From assembly GCA_963576785.1 (NCBI GenBank), contig OY756140.1:2356001-2420000 (forward strand): a stretch of DNA of 64,000 nt. Reading direction: 5' to 3'. The DNA is from Chlorophyllum brunneum. Taxonomy: Eukaryota; Basidiomycota; Agaricomycetes; Agaricales; Agaricaceae. A program made the position numbers and the translations under genes. Of this stretch, positions 45,259 to 55,258 are shown in pieces; positions within the stretch are counted from its first letter, which is position 1; every line of letters begins with the position of its first letter. The notes under the pieces are model-generated. The model was given only the letters and a program-made list of their open reading frames with translations, had not been told where the DNA came from and ran no database searches.

Positions 45259-47552
45259 GCTCGACTATTTTGTTGGTGTATGTGCAGTGCACTGGTCTCA
45301 TGTATAATCCCTAATGAGCGCAAATGAGATTGCAACTCGTCAGTTGCATACTCTCCTCCTCTATCAGTGCAGAGATATTTTAATTTAGTCTCATATTGAG
45401 TCTGAATTAAGGCAATGAAATTTTTCATTTCTTCTGCTGCTTCTGATTTCTTATGGAGGAAGCAAATCCATCCATGAGAGGAAAAGTCGTCCATTATGGT
45501 CATGACCCATTTAAATTTATGGTAAGAAAGAATCGGAAGTTCAACTAAATCCGAGTGTATTCTTTCAAATGGACGCTTTGCGCATGTAGGGTTCTCTCTA
45601 AAGGGTTTCTGGTGCATCTTTCCCTTGGCACAACCGTCACAGACTGGTTTTTGCTCGGGAATTTGTACCGGAGTAAACCCAATCGTATTTTTCTCAAAAT
45701 GATTGAGGATATGATTAGAGGGATGTCCTAATCTCGCATGTACAACTTTGTAGCCAACGATCGGATCCGCAGTCATAGCTGCTTGTTCCGAATGTACAAT
45801 TTTTGTGTTAACAAAATGTAAAGTAGTATTGCGACTTGCTGAAGGATATGCTTGAAGAATAGCATTTCCTTCGCTATCAACTACTACTGATTCGTTGGCA
45901 TCTGTTCTAACAGTTTTGCCATCCTGGCATAACTGTCCCACTGACATTAGTCGTTCAGAGGTTCCTTTTAGAAGGAAGACTGGATATATTAATATCTGCG
46001 TTGGTTGAATGCTGTCAGTCTTCCCGTTATAGACTCTATGCTTAAGCATAACTGCGCCAAGACCAACCGCATTAAGGTAGGGGCTTTGTGCTCCTACAGT
46101 CTTAATTGGGATCGAAACTTCGAGTTCTTCGAAGTTAATGAAGTCTTCCGCATAAGGGGTGTAATGACATGATGCCCCTGAGTCTAATAACCATATGTCA
46201 CTATATTCTTCTAGTGGCGTTATGCTTTGATCATTGCTTTGCGATCGAGATCTAAATTGATTCGGTACTCTTAAATACTGATCGGGCATGCGCGTGGAGA
46301 AACAAGAAAATTGAGAAGTGTTAAAACACTTCTCATTTATCAATTCGCATGAAAATACATTATTATGGGATCCTAAAGATCCCGATAACGTATCTATATG
46401 CCCGGCCCCCGACGTCCTTTCCCCTTGCCCTTGCCCTTCTTCTTGCGAAGATGGCCGGTCGGCATATTGGTGACAGGACTGTGTATCAGGGTTAGTAAGA
46501 GTATCTGAGATCGAATTGATCACGTACCCAGCTCCTCCCTTCTTCTTGAAGTTGCTCCCATAGTCGGTCGACGAGAGTCCGAGTGACACCTCAGATTGAG
46601 GTGCCGAAGCAAAGGGTTCAGACTTTGGAGACTTCGGGAGAGGCCCAGAAGAGGGTCCTGCGACGTTCGCAGGGTTCCTGGGGTCGCGGATGTCGTAGGC
46701 GACATCCTGAGCCAGCGCCATGAGGTCGTCAACCTCCTTCTCGCTCTCAAGCCATTTGAAGGCTTCGTCTACCAACACTGTAAGTGTGGCAGGACGCCTA
46801 TCAGCGGTCTTGTTCTTCTGGGTAAGAGAGTATCTCTTACTCTGGAATCGCTCCGTTGGAGGGGAGGCCTGAGGAAGAGGAGGAAACTCCTCTTCGTAGG
46901 TCCTGACGGCTGGAGCTACTATTTCCTCCGGAGGAGGAAGGTAGTATGGCCGAACCTCTCCAGGTTCAAGCGAGTCGCCCCGGGCGACGGAGTCCATGCT
47001 AGGAATCTTTACCACATGATGCATAGCCAAATTGAGTTTATTCCCAAATTTGGGAGAAATCAATAAGGCATATGGCAAATTATGCGGTAAAAGAAAAGAG
47101 AAGCGGACGCGAGTCGCGTTAATATTGGGGTTACTATTTTTAGTGAACCATTTACTCACCCTCGTGTGTCCCTCACAGGTACAACCTGGGGGGTGACCAG
47201 AAGGAACCGAAGGTGCACCGGGTGGTGTCACCGATCGTCCTTTCGGGGCGCGGGGGTGAGAGACCTCGTGCATCCGTCGATCGTAACAATCGAGGGCACA
47301 TTTCTTCGCCATTTGCATGGGCGAAGGACCAGTGACGCAGTCGTGCCAGGTGGTCACCTGTTGGATCCGCAGTGAGTTTTCGAGTAAGGCGGTGAAACAT
47401 AAGTTTTGTACTTCAGCACGTACCTTTTTCTCAAGCTCAGCACAAGCATTCTCTCGTGCCTGCTAGACCTTCTTGGGATTAACCCAAGTAAGCGGTTTTG
47501 GTCTCTCACTCACAAGTACACGAGTGGTCGGAGGAGCGGGAGCAGGAACGGG
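45259..47552 (-). pseudogene. Copia-B pol, 5' part (linker, protease, pre-integrase, integrase start)
   Basis: Contains GHPPGCTCEGHTR, protease WLLDSGASCHYTPYAEDF, pre-integrase GHPSNHILNHFEK and CDGCAKGK (zinc-binding), and the integrase core start (DDFSSHGWICF, CTDRGGEYATDEL). It ends at the gypsy-3 insertion. Stops occur between gag and this part at about 47,555 and 47,465 (CGA and CAG codons in copia-A). Confidence 0.9.
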
Positions 47553-48545
47553 TCAAGGCGCATCCATGCGCCTCATCAGGTCGAAGGGGGTCATCCCCGG
47601 ACCAGTGAAACGACGGACCGCCGGTTCTGTGGCAGCGGCGAAGCCCGCCATGGCTTCTGCCATATGGGCCTGGGGTTTACCCTGGTGCTTCTTGGGCTTC
47701 TTCTTCTTCTTCTGGACGTTAATCCAGGTAGGAGAAGGGGGAGAAGGCTGAGGGGGCTGCCCACTCAGATTGGCAGGGTGGCGAGGACCTCTCGCAGGCT
47801 GGGCCCTGGTATCGCCTCCAGGATGGAAGCGGTTCCAGGGTGGTCCAGGGCGAGTCCTGGGGATATTGCCCTGAGGGTGAGTTTGGTAGTTGGTGGTGGC
47901 GGCAAAAGATGCTTGGGGGTTAGACATGTTAGGTCTTGACCCTTCACGTCTTGACCACTCAGCATTTATAGCCTGCTGAACTACCTTCCAGGTCATATCT
48001 ACGACATTGTGATTATTTGCCAATGTTGTTTGGGCTACTGCATTCCAATCCGGTGGTAATGCGTTCAAAGCGATCATCGCGCCAAGAACTTCTGGCAATT
48101 TTACCTTAGCTGTTTCTAATTGAGAAGCCATTGTTCTCAATTCAGCTAGATCCATGGCTGGATCTTGATTCCCTGAAATGCGCTTTCGCAACATTCTTTG
48201 GAGAATTGAATACACCGCTGCAGGAGAAGGTGTCCTAAAGCGGGTTTTCAAATCAGTCCAGAGAAATCCAGGAGCATCATGCCCATGGAGTAATAGGGAA
48301 TCAGGTAAGGTGCCATTAATAACAGCCAATGCCTGACCTCTCAATTGTTCTCTCCTTCTATCCTCCTCCGTTAAAGCGGCAGGATTTTTAGGGGAGAGAT
48401 CCTGGTCTGTCACAGTCCATCCGGACTGGTCAGAACCAGTGATAGAAATGAGGGTTAGGGCATCCTGAAGCCTTCTAGACCAGAACGCATAGTTCTTTGG
48501 CCCATTGAGCTTAGGTAAACCAGCAACGATATTATTAGTAGACAT
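47553..48545 (-). CDS. gag: Copia-B Gag, first 330 codons of the polyprotein
   Basis: Starts MSTNNIVAGLPKLNGPKNY at 48545. Copia-type gag (UBN2-like) with WSRRLQDAL, INGTLPDSLLLHG and LPPDWNAVAQ, followed by a basic Pro-rich region with a KKKKKPKK run. It ends at a TGA where copia-A has CGA, so in the parent element gag continued into pol without a break. Confidence 0.85.
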   Translation of the reverse strand: MSTNNIVAGLPKLNGPKNYAFWSRRLQDALTLISITGSDQSGWTVTDQDLSPKNPAALTEEDRRREQLRGQALAVINGTLPDSLLLHGHDAPGFLWTDLKTRFRTPSPAAVYSILQRMLRKRISGNQDPAMDLAELRTMASQLETAKVKLPEVLGAMIALNALPPDWNAVAQTTLANNHNVVDMTWKVVQQAINAEWSRREGSRPNMSNPQASFAATTNYQTHPQGNIPRTRPGPPWNRFHPGGDTRAQPARGPRHPANLSGQPPQPSPPSPTWINVQKKKKKPKKHQGKPQAHMAEAMAGFAAATEPAVRRFTGPGMTPFDLMRRMDAP

Positions 48546-48704
48546 AATATCTTCGTCGAGTGTATTTCTTTCTAGAAGAAAATTCTCGAATTAGCAATGA
48601 TCAAATACAAGGATAACTCTGTCAGGTAAAGCCCTATCATCCTATCTCAGTTAGAGGGGATGATAATGGTTTAACCATCAGTAAGGCTACCGGGGCCCAT
48701 AACC

Positions 48705-49276
48705 TGTTGAGGAAACAACCGTAACGAGTTGTTTGCTGGGGGCAGCAGTAAACACAGTGGAAGAGAACATAGGGTCTACTCACCGAGATAATAAGCTTCT
48801 ATCTGATACCTGTAGAAAGGTAATTCAGATAGACAGATATTATTGATAAAGCGGTTAAAGTCAGTTGAGTAGAGGTCGAAGTCGATTAAATCGATTGAGG
48901 TATTGTACTCAAAGAGATAGGCAATGATGAAGAAGTTGTTTGATTGAACAAGATACAGAACTTAGGTCTGCTACATGGGGTTTATATACATATTGTAACA
49001 TAGACGAGTCATACTACATAAAATACTAGCATTGCATGGATTGTTCCTTATGACTCCCTTTAACTGCGGCGTAGTACCTGCAGAGTACTGTGGAACGTAG
49101 TATCTAGTCATTGGTACTATGTAGAATAATCCATAAAGTACTTATGACTCTCATCGTATGCAGAGCAACTCATAGGAAGTTACTACGGAATGAAGTTACT
49201 GGAAAGTAATGGATCAGTCTATTATTATCATAATGACTTCATAGTCTATTTCTAGAATATGTCTGAAACTTCAACA
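48705..49276 (-). repeat. 5' LTR of copia-B
   Basis: 572 bp; partner of 35470-36041. The internal sequence next to it (48693-48704) reads GGTTATGGGCCC on the minus strand. Confidence 0.94.
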
Positions 49277-49958
49277 GATAATTCAAAGTCAAGTAGATCA
49301 AGACTTGTGTTGTACTAGAGTAGATAGGATATGATGAAGAAGTTGTTTGATTGAACAAGATGCAGAACTTGGTCTACTACATGGGGTTTATATATATATA
49401 AGAACATAGACAAGTCATACTACATAAAATACTAGGAATACATAGAAGGTTCCTTATAACTCCTATTTACTGTGGCATAGCACCTGTGGAACACTGCAGA
49501 ACATATTATACTAGTTATTGGAACTATATAGAGTAATCTACTAAGTACCAATCAATATTATGACTCTTATCATATGTAGAGCAACTCATAGGAAGTTACT
49601 ATGGATTGAAGTTACTGGAAAGTAACAAATTAGTCTATTATTATTATAATGACTTCATAGTCTATTTCTAGAATATGTCTGAAACTTCAACAGCAAGTTC
49701 AAGCAAAGGGAGGTGAGAGGCCTTAAGTGCCTCAGTAATTTTGGTGACTGAAATATGGTGAGTGGCACTGGGGGCTTTGAAAGGAACATCCAGGACCTTT
49801 AGATAGGACTTGGACCTAGGGAGGGCAGCCCCAACTGGGGTCTCGAGGCCCAGGAGCTGCTTGGCAATGTCGGCAATGAGGGTAATCTCATCAGTGGAGG
49901 GAGACCACAGAGGTGGTGACAGTAATGCCACCATAAGCAAAGCATGCCCCATCCGCCC

Positions 49959-49973
49959 GATATATAGTGGTAC
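49959..49973. repeat. Target-site duplication of the LINE, right copy
   Basis: GATATATAGTGGTAC, partner of 20795-20809. It contains TATATAG about 40 bp upstream of the MT2 start codon and may be its TATA element. Confidence 0.85.
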
Positions 49974-50001
49974 GTCTTCCGTTGGGTAGTCTAGAAACAT
50001 A

Positions 50002-50973
50002 ATGTCAGCGATCCAGCACAGAAATTATACGGCTGCAAATAGGACTGCGTATTCACTCCCTCATGATGAGGAAGAGCGTCAAAGGTACGATGTTTTCCAT
50101 TTCTCCAAGGACCTTGTAGCCTGAGCGCAAAATGATAGATTGAACAGGCAAAATAACCTCTTCCGAAATATCTTCGATGATAAGATTCTGCACGCCCCCG
50201 TAAAGCTCAGCGACCAGGATTGGGTTCTGGAGACCGGCTCTGGAACGGGTGAGGGTCCTTCCGGAGAGGCTTGTACTGAGACCGCTTTTCTGATTAGTTC
50301 TCCAGTTGTTTGGTTGGAGGGCTTGGCCAGGGAGACTTCCACGAAACCTCTGTTCATTGGCACCGATATCGAGCCCAAGCTTTTCCCGGAGCCTTCATCT
50401 CTCCCTTCGAATGTGTCATTCCAAGTCCAGTCAGTTTTGGACCTTCCCTCATAATGGACAAACAGGTTTACCGTTGTCAATCAACGACTCTTGGTAGCGG
50501 GTCTTCGTGTGCATGAGTGGCCACGCGCTATCAGCGAGTTGTACGGGGTCACTAAACCGGGTGGTTGGGTGCAGGTTCTTGAGCCTAATGTCTGGACATC
50601 CGGTCCAGCGTTCACGAAGTTCACAGAGCTTCTCTTCAGGCTAGCGGACTACAATGGAACGATGTGGCGTAATATCGGCCAATGCATGCCTGGTCTCCTC
50701 GAGCAGAGCGGGTTCGTTGATGTACTTCGAAATCCTCGAGCGACGGTGTGCGGAACTTGGGCTGGACCACACGGTATTGAAGGAAAGGAAAATATGATAG
50801 GAGTCATACGAGGCCTAAAATCTCCATTTTTGGAGGGCGGTGGATATGGGATAGTCAACAGTGAAGCCGAGTTCGACGGCCTGGTTGAGCAGATCGAAAA
50901 GGAGTTTGATGCCAGGCCAGGATCCCCAATTGTCTGGACCATGTTTTTGGCTCGGAAGCCAATGGAATGTTGA
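50002..50973 (+). pseudogene. SAM-dependent methyltransferase paralogue (MT2), nonsense codon
   Basis: Paralogue of MT1 with the same three-exon structure (50002-50084, 50139-50248, 50306-50973; 287 codons if open). Motifs: RTAYSLPHDEEERQR, LHAPVKLSDQDWVLETGSGT, FIGTDIEPKLFP, GVTKPGGWVQVL, IVWTMFLARKP. Codon 114 (50452-50454) is TAA where MT1 has GAA, between LPS and WTNRF. It removes the C-terminal 60 percent. No GT-AG intron can remove it without breaking the frame and conserved residues. The frame is otherwise intact, so the change is recent or an assembly error. The start codon lies 28 bp beyond the LINE duplication. Confidence 0.8.
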
Positions 50974-51113
50974 ATAAATAACATAGATACTACTCGTTGA
51001 CATAGCCATATGAGTGAGCGCCGTGGGTCGTGGTGATGGCGATGACGTGCGGATCATTTGTTGTGAACCCATAACGTGTCCGAGCAGCCCTGACTACACC
51101 TCACCTCCTCATC

Positions 51114-54100
51114 ATGACCTCAGTGTCAGTAAATCCATATGAGCAATGGGTTTCTATCCCTGACACAGACCTCACTGTTGACCACGTTCAAAACATACTG
51201 ACACAGGCACGGGATGATCTCTGGGTCGTCGCGGCATGCGTTGACCGGCTTCTCGACGACATTTCTGTTCAGCGAGCACTGCTGCAAACTGGGCTGTCAA
51301 GAACTAATTCAGCTGTTGGAAGGAGCAAAGATGCGGTCTCATTGACTCCAGGAAACTCTTCACTACAAGTCTCCAGCAACCCGCTTGTTGGCCACTTTCG
51401 CACAGCTCCAGTTGATGCCCAGTTGTGCTATTTCCGCTCAATCATCCTTAAACGGTTGGATCTCCTCAATACGTATGAGGAGGTGGAGAGAGAGGCACCT
51501 TTGATAGACGAAGAGGGAGGTGAGGATGGTGTTACTGGGGGGGAAGCAGGCCAGGAGGTAGCAGAGGATTGGGATGACCCATGGGCCGAGGAATCAGCCA
51601 GCAAATCCACTCCCGCACTCGGACCAAAGAAGCCTTCGCCAGTACCATTCTCACTTTCAAACTTCGTGGCCAGTGACCTCTTATGGTCCGCTTGTCGGCT
51701 CGCATCATTAGGATGGTTTGGTGCCTTACGCGTGTTGCTGGACAAGCATGGCTCCTGTTTATGGCCCCTGCGGTTGGCAATATTGGACTGCATTCCAGAG
51801 CACACACTTCCTTCAGAGTCCCAGTCGATTGGCTTCAAGTATGATTTCGCCTCCAGCAGGGAGTTGAAACCTTCCTCTCGCCCCTGGAGGTTGGAGGCTG
51901 ATTTCGCGGAATCTGAAGGGGTTCAGCAAGCACTACAAGAGAGTGCCCTGGAACTCCCTGCTACTTTGTGCGTTTTAGCTGAGTCTTCAGGGAAAGCACC
52001 TCATCTAGAACCCTTAACTGCCGACGAGCTTACAGCATGGTACAAAAATCGCGTTAATATGGTCATCGACTCGGCTGGAATGGTTGACATAGCTCTAGCA
52101 TTGGTTCAACACGGTGCTTCACAAGGCATTCCTGGGCTCGACGAGGTCGGAGAGGAGCTCAGCCTGCTCTCACGCCTCACATACGACACGCCTTTCGTCG
52201 ACGAAAAGTCGGACGATTGGACCCTCACTCGTTGGTACTCTATGGAGGCTCCCGCGGTCGTACGCGCTTACTTGGCCAATTCGACGCCCGAGTCGTTGTC
52301 ACGAGATATCCCTCGTCTCGTCCTTCCTTATCTTTACGTTCTCGAAGCTCGCGCAGAACGCGCTGGAACCCCGGACCCTCAACTTCACACCCGTCTCTTA
52401 TATGACTATATTCTTACATCGCCTTTAGATTTTGTTGCCTCTGTTTTTGATGCATCCAAACCCACACTACCTGCGCCCCAGCGTATTATCAAAGATGATG
52501 AGGATTTGGCGCGGATAGCTCTGGCGTGTCTATACGGGAGCAGTAGCTTCGACGAATGGTCTACCATGAGCCGGATATTCGAATGTTTGCCAGCGTGGGA
52601 TTACTCCCGAGACGAAGACAATGATGAGGACGCGGCAGACACAACGATTACATCTCTTGGTGCCTTCGTTACACCCACGACTACTCGTCCACATGTATTT
52701 TCAACGGAGCTCATGGCTTTCTTCAAGCCTTTGCACATCTCCTCCCTATCCCGTGCTCTGGATATCCTGGACGTACACCTTGAGGCTGGAGAACTCTTTT
52801 CGCGTTGGGGTGTTCCTGCACCGTTGAAGTGGTTCTTGCAAAGTAATGATGATGTGAAGGAGCAACGTGCGTGGGCGAATAGGATGGCTAGGCGCGCAGG
52901 TGGGATGCATGATCAGCTCAATACAGTGGAAGACTGGGAGTGGTTGTTGGAGGACATGATCAAATTGACTGGAAAGAGTGAGACAGGGGTTAAGAACGCG
53001 TTCGGGCTCCTAAGTGAGCAGGAAGTCATGAGGATATTTTTGGGCGGACTGTTGAGCACAGGCAGTAAGTTTTGACCCACACTACATTCCACATTACTAA
53101 TATGTTTCCCCGGCAGAATTTGACATCGCTCGTTCGGTGCTTTATGCATCACATAGCAAGATTCGCCTAGAATCTCAAGCATTGGAGGAAATTATCGTCG
53201 CATCATCACACGAGTTATACGACAATGCCAGTTCCGGAAACTGCAAAATCGGTGACATGAAGCTGGCATATGACTGGCATGTTCACCCATCACTATCCTC
53301 GATGCTTTCTGACAAACACGATACTTCTCTAGCTTGGAGGTCCCTTCGCCATCTGATCAGCTAACTCGCGAGAAGGAGTTCATTGAAGCAACGTCTCGCA
53401 TTGCTTCCTTCAATGTTCAGTCCCGACCCGGCATCCCTATATCTCCAATAGAGATTCGTCTAACCAAGGACCGACTTTCTCTCGTCTCCCGCGTCCTCTC
53501 GAGCCATAACGACGTATATAAACACACAGAAGTCATCCTCGACCTCTGTTACAAACTCGGTTTTCGAGGCAATGTGGCAGCTGAGGTAAAGACTCTCGCC
53601 ATGCTCGCTGATACCGCCCTCCAGGCAGAAGACTTTATCCGGGCCCATGAGAACACAATCAGGATGGTCGACATCGTCAAAAAACTTCACGGAGCTCCTG
53701 CTTCTTTGAACGCTGATGACGACAAAATCCAGGAAGCGATAGAAGTGTGCTGGATTGGATGTTTCCAGCTCGGTCGGCAGCCCGAATTCGATGATCTCAA
53801 GAAGAAGCTGCAGCTTCTCGGCTTTGCTCTCGAATTTTGTCCGTCAGAGAAGCTTCATGATGTCCTTATGGCATGGAGGCGCCTGGAAAAAGAGGACATC
53901 GCGAATCGCGAAGAGGATCTCGAGCAGAAAAAACAACTTCCTGGTGGGAAGTCCCTGACGGGCTCTTTGCACCATCACCAACAAAAACATGGTCTCGCTC
54001 GCGAGAACGGGCATACATGGGGTCACGCCCCTGCGATGACGAGTCAAACGCTGAACACAGCTGCATCTTCCCTCCGCGCTAAACTCCAGCAATTCCATAT

Positions 54101-54389
54101 TCCCTCGCCTCCCCTATTGTCAACGCCTGATGCAGCCGCATTAGCTGGTCGTACATTCCGTAGCGTCACTGCCAACTTCCCTTTTTCAGTTGGCCAACGC
54201 AGTGCGACTCCCTCGCAGGCTTCTCACCGCGAGTATGATAGCCACCAAACCCACCGGCAGGGATATGGGAATGGTGGTGGTTCGCTGGTTTCCGACTCGG
54301 GTCATCATCGACTGGATGATGTGTCAACGCAGGCTTCTAAAGTACTGTCAAAGGGTATTGGATGGCTTATTGGTGCAGATGATGAGTAG
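51114..54389 (+). CDS. SEC39: Sec39-domain protein of the Dsl1/NZR tethering complex
   Basis: Sec39 (NBAS in animals) is an alpha-solenoid subunit of the Dsl1 complex that tethers COPI vesicles at the ER. Exons 51114-53064, 53117-53276 and 53333-54389 give 1,055 residues. Family blocks: LVGHFRTAPVDAQLCYFRS near residue 100, WFGALRVLLDKHG, LAWRSL-like helices through the middle, then FDIARSVLYASHSKIRLE and KEFIEATSRIASF, LEFCPSEKLHDVLMAWRRLEKED near the end, and a Ser/His-rich tail. Intron 1 is GT-AG (53065-53116). Intron 2 (53277-53332) only keeps the frame (YDC-LEVPSPSDQ) if it starts with GC, making it a GC-AG intron. Confidence 0.9.
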
Positions 54390-55258
54390 TGGCATTTTTA
54401 CTTTTTACTGTAACTAGGTTAGCTTTAGCATGTTGCTATATCTCTTTATGGTTTATGTATGAAGTTACAGGAAGGGATTTCTGGGGATACAGATTACCAC
54501 TCGCACAAGAATCGATGACCTCTCACCAGGTAGAGTAGCAAGCAAGTCAGGCGCATATAATTGTCGACCTATCTAAGAGAAACAATCTCATGGATGTGAG
54601 GTCGGGTGTCTTCAGTGAAATAGATGGTAAAGCATCAAGAAACTTTCAAGGTTATGAACGTAGTAAAAGTTAGGGATAAGTTAAAAATTCCATACATTCA
54701 AATAAGAATAGTAATCCGTAACGACTGGGTGAGTAAGTGTAAGTCAACAAAAGTCTGATTTTCCGCGATCGAGTGCTTTTTGAAAAGTGGGATAGAGGGA
54801 AGGTAGATGCTACAAAGAGTGTGGGGATAGAGAGGACTGATATATGTATGAATATGGAACAACAGAACTTAAGAATGGATAAGTAATCGGATAGGGATAG
54901 CGTAGAATAAGGAGTGGATAGAGTGGAGGGAGAGAGGGAAGGGTAGACGACCGATCCGGAAAGATTGAGATAGTAAACCAAGATAGTGAGATAACCGATA
55001 GCAATGAGAGGAATTAGTGATGTAGTGGTAGTAAGAGCGAAGAGAAGTGGAAAGGGAAAGAAGAATTACGAAGTGGAGGTGTGTTGTACAACAGCAAGTC
55101 TTCCGGAAAGAGCGACAGGAACCCAAGTGAGGGAGTAGGAAGGATAAAAAAGATGAAATATTCCAAGCGTCCGCAGCCCTAGCACGAAAGGTGGTATAGA
55201 GACCCAAAAGGTCCATGTACACACACTCTTAAGACTTTCCTCTTCCCTCAATTAAAAA
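54390..55258. other. Intergenic region between convergent genes
   Basis: Lies between the 3' ends of SEC39 and the gene at 55,259. Frames here on the minus strand are Ser/Leu/Tyr-rich shadow translations of a purine-rich plus strand; no gene is supported. Probably 3' UTRs. Confidence 0.45.

Larger units (their letters stand above)
35470..49276 (-). mobile_element. Ty1/copia retrotransposon, copy copia-B (split by gypsy-3)
   Basis: Net 7.36-kb element (35470-38812 and 45259-49276) inserted in the solo LTR with perfect duplication GATAA (35465-35469, 49277-49281). LTRs of 572 bp at each end. It is better preserved than copia-A but its polyprotein has several stops and is cut in the integrase by gypsy-3. 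The same initiator-tRNA-Met-like primer site (GGTTATGGGCCC) is next to the 5' LTR. Confidence 0.95.
35302..49692 (-). repeat. Old solo copia LTR, split by copia-B
   Basis: Segments 35302-35469 and 49282-49692 together form about 579 bp, the size of one copia LTR, clearly related to but diverged from the LTRs of copia-A and -B. No internal region accompanies it, so it is a recombination remnant. Flanks ACAAA (35297-35301) and GCAAG (49693-49697) fit a 5-bp duplication with two transitions; deleting one copy restores the LINE ORF1 frame (PLLEL-A-DIPYV). Confidence 0.8.
21028..49954 (-). pseudogene. LINE ORF1 (gag-like, zinc knuckles), split in three
   Basis: Reading minus from 49954: MGHALLMVALLSPPLW, RSKSYLKVLDVPF, HISVTKITEALKASHLPLL; then from 35301: DIPYVIKNF, ATVWFDVWNSQSGA, CANPRTSQYSYCWKWGH; then from 21275: HHCLLSGCCKGNAKAEPP, CPHTAHCLNCSGDHVANEP, CLFWAHCFKAGWI, stop at 21028. 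WDSQSG-like and CCHC-type blocks are typical of the gag-like ORF1 of mushroom LINEs. Frame is preserved across both insertion points only if one copy of each 5-bp duplication is removed, which confirms the reconstruction. One TGA stop (about 21265) sits in the first zinc knuckle. Confidence 0.8.
20810..49958 (-). mobile_element. LINE-derived ORF1-only element with poly(A), interrupted by later insertions
   Basis: Remaining segments are 49693-49958 (5' end), 35070-35301 and 20810-21275 (3' end), together about 0.96 kb. In minus orientation they read through a gag-like ORF1, a 3' UTR and a poly(A) tract (complement of the 21 T at 20810-20830). The 15-bp duplications at 20795-20809 and 49959-49973 define both ends. 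No endonuclease or reverse transcriptase lies between ORF1 and the tail, so the copy was mobilised in trans or derives from an ORF1-only transcript. Everything else between these coordinates was inserted later. Confidence 0.85.

Noticed and set aside
45150..47357. Reading the copia-B integrase into LLRTIDRPF and beyond
   Set aside because: The tail is the gypsy-3 LTR read in frame; the real integrase continues at 38807.
49668..50000. Apparent 110-codon gene on the minus strand starting at 50000
   Set aside because: Its first 15 codons lie in the host flank and LINE duplication, the rest is the 5' end of LINE ORF1, and its end runs into the solo LTR. It is a chance fusion.
50420..50475. An intron removing the TAA of MT2
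   Set aside because: The only nearby GT...AG pair (GTTTTG to AACAG) is 32 nt, breaks the frame and deletes residues conserved with MT1.
54670..55251. Ser/Leu/Tyr-rich minus-strand frames
   Set aside because: No start context, no family features; they are translations of a purine-rich strand in a 3' UTR region.
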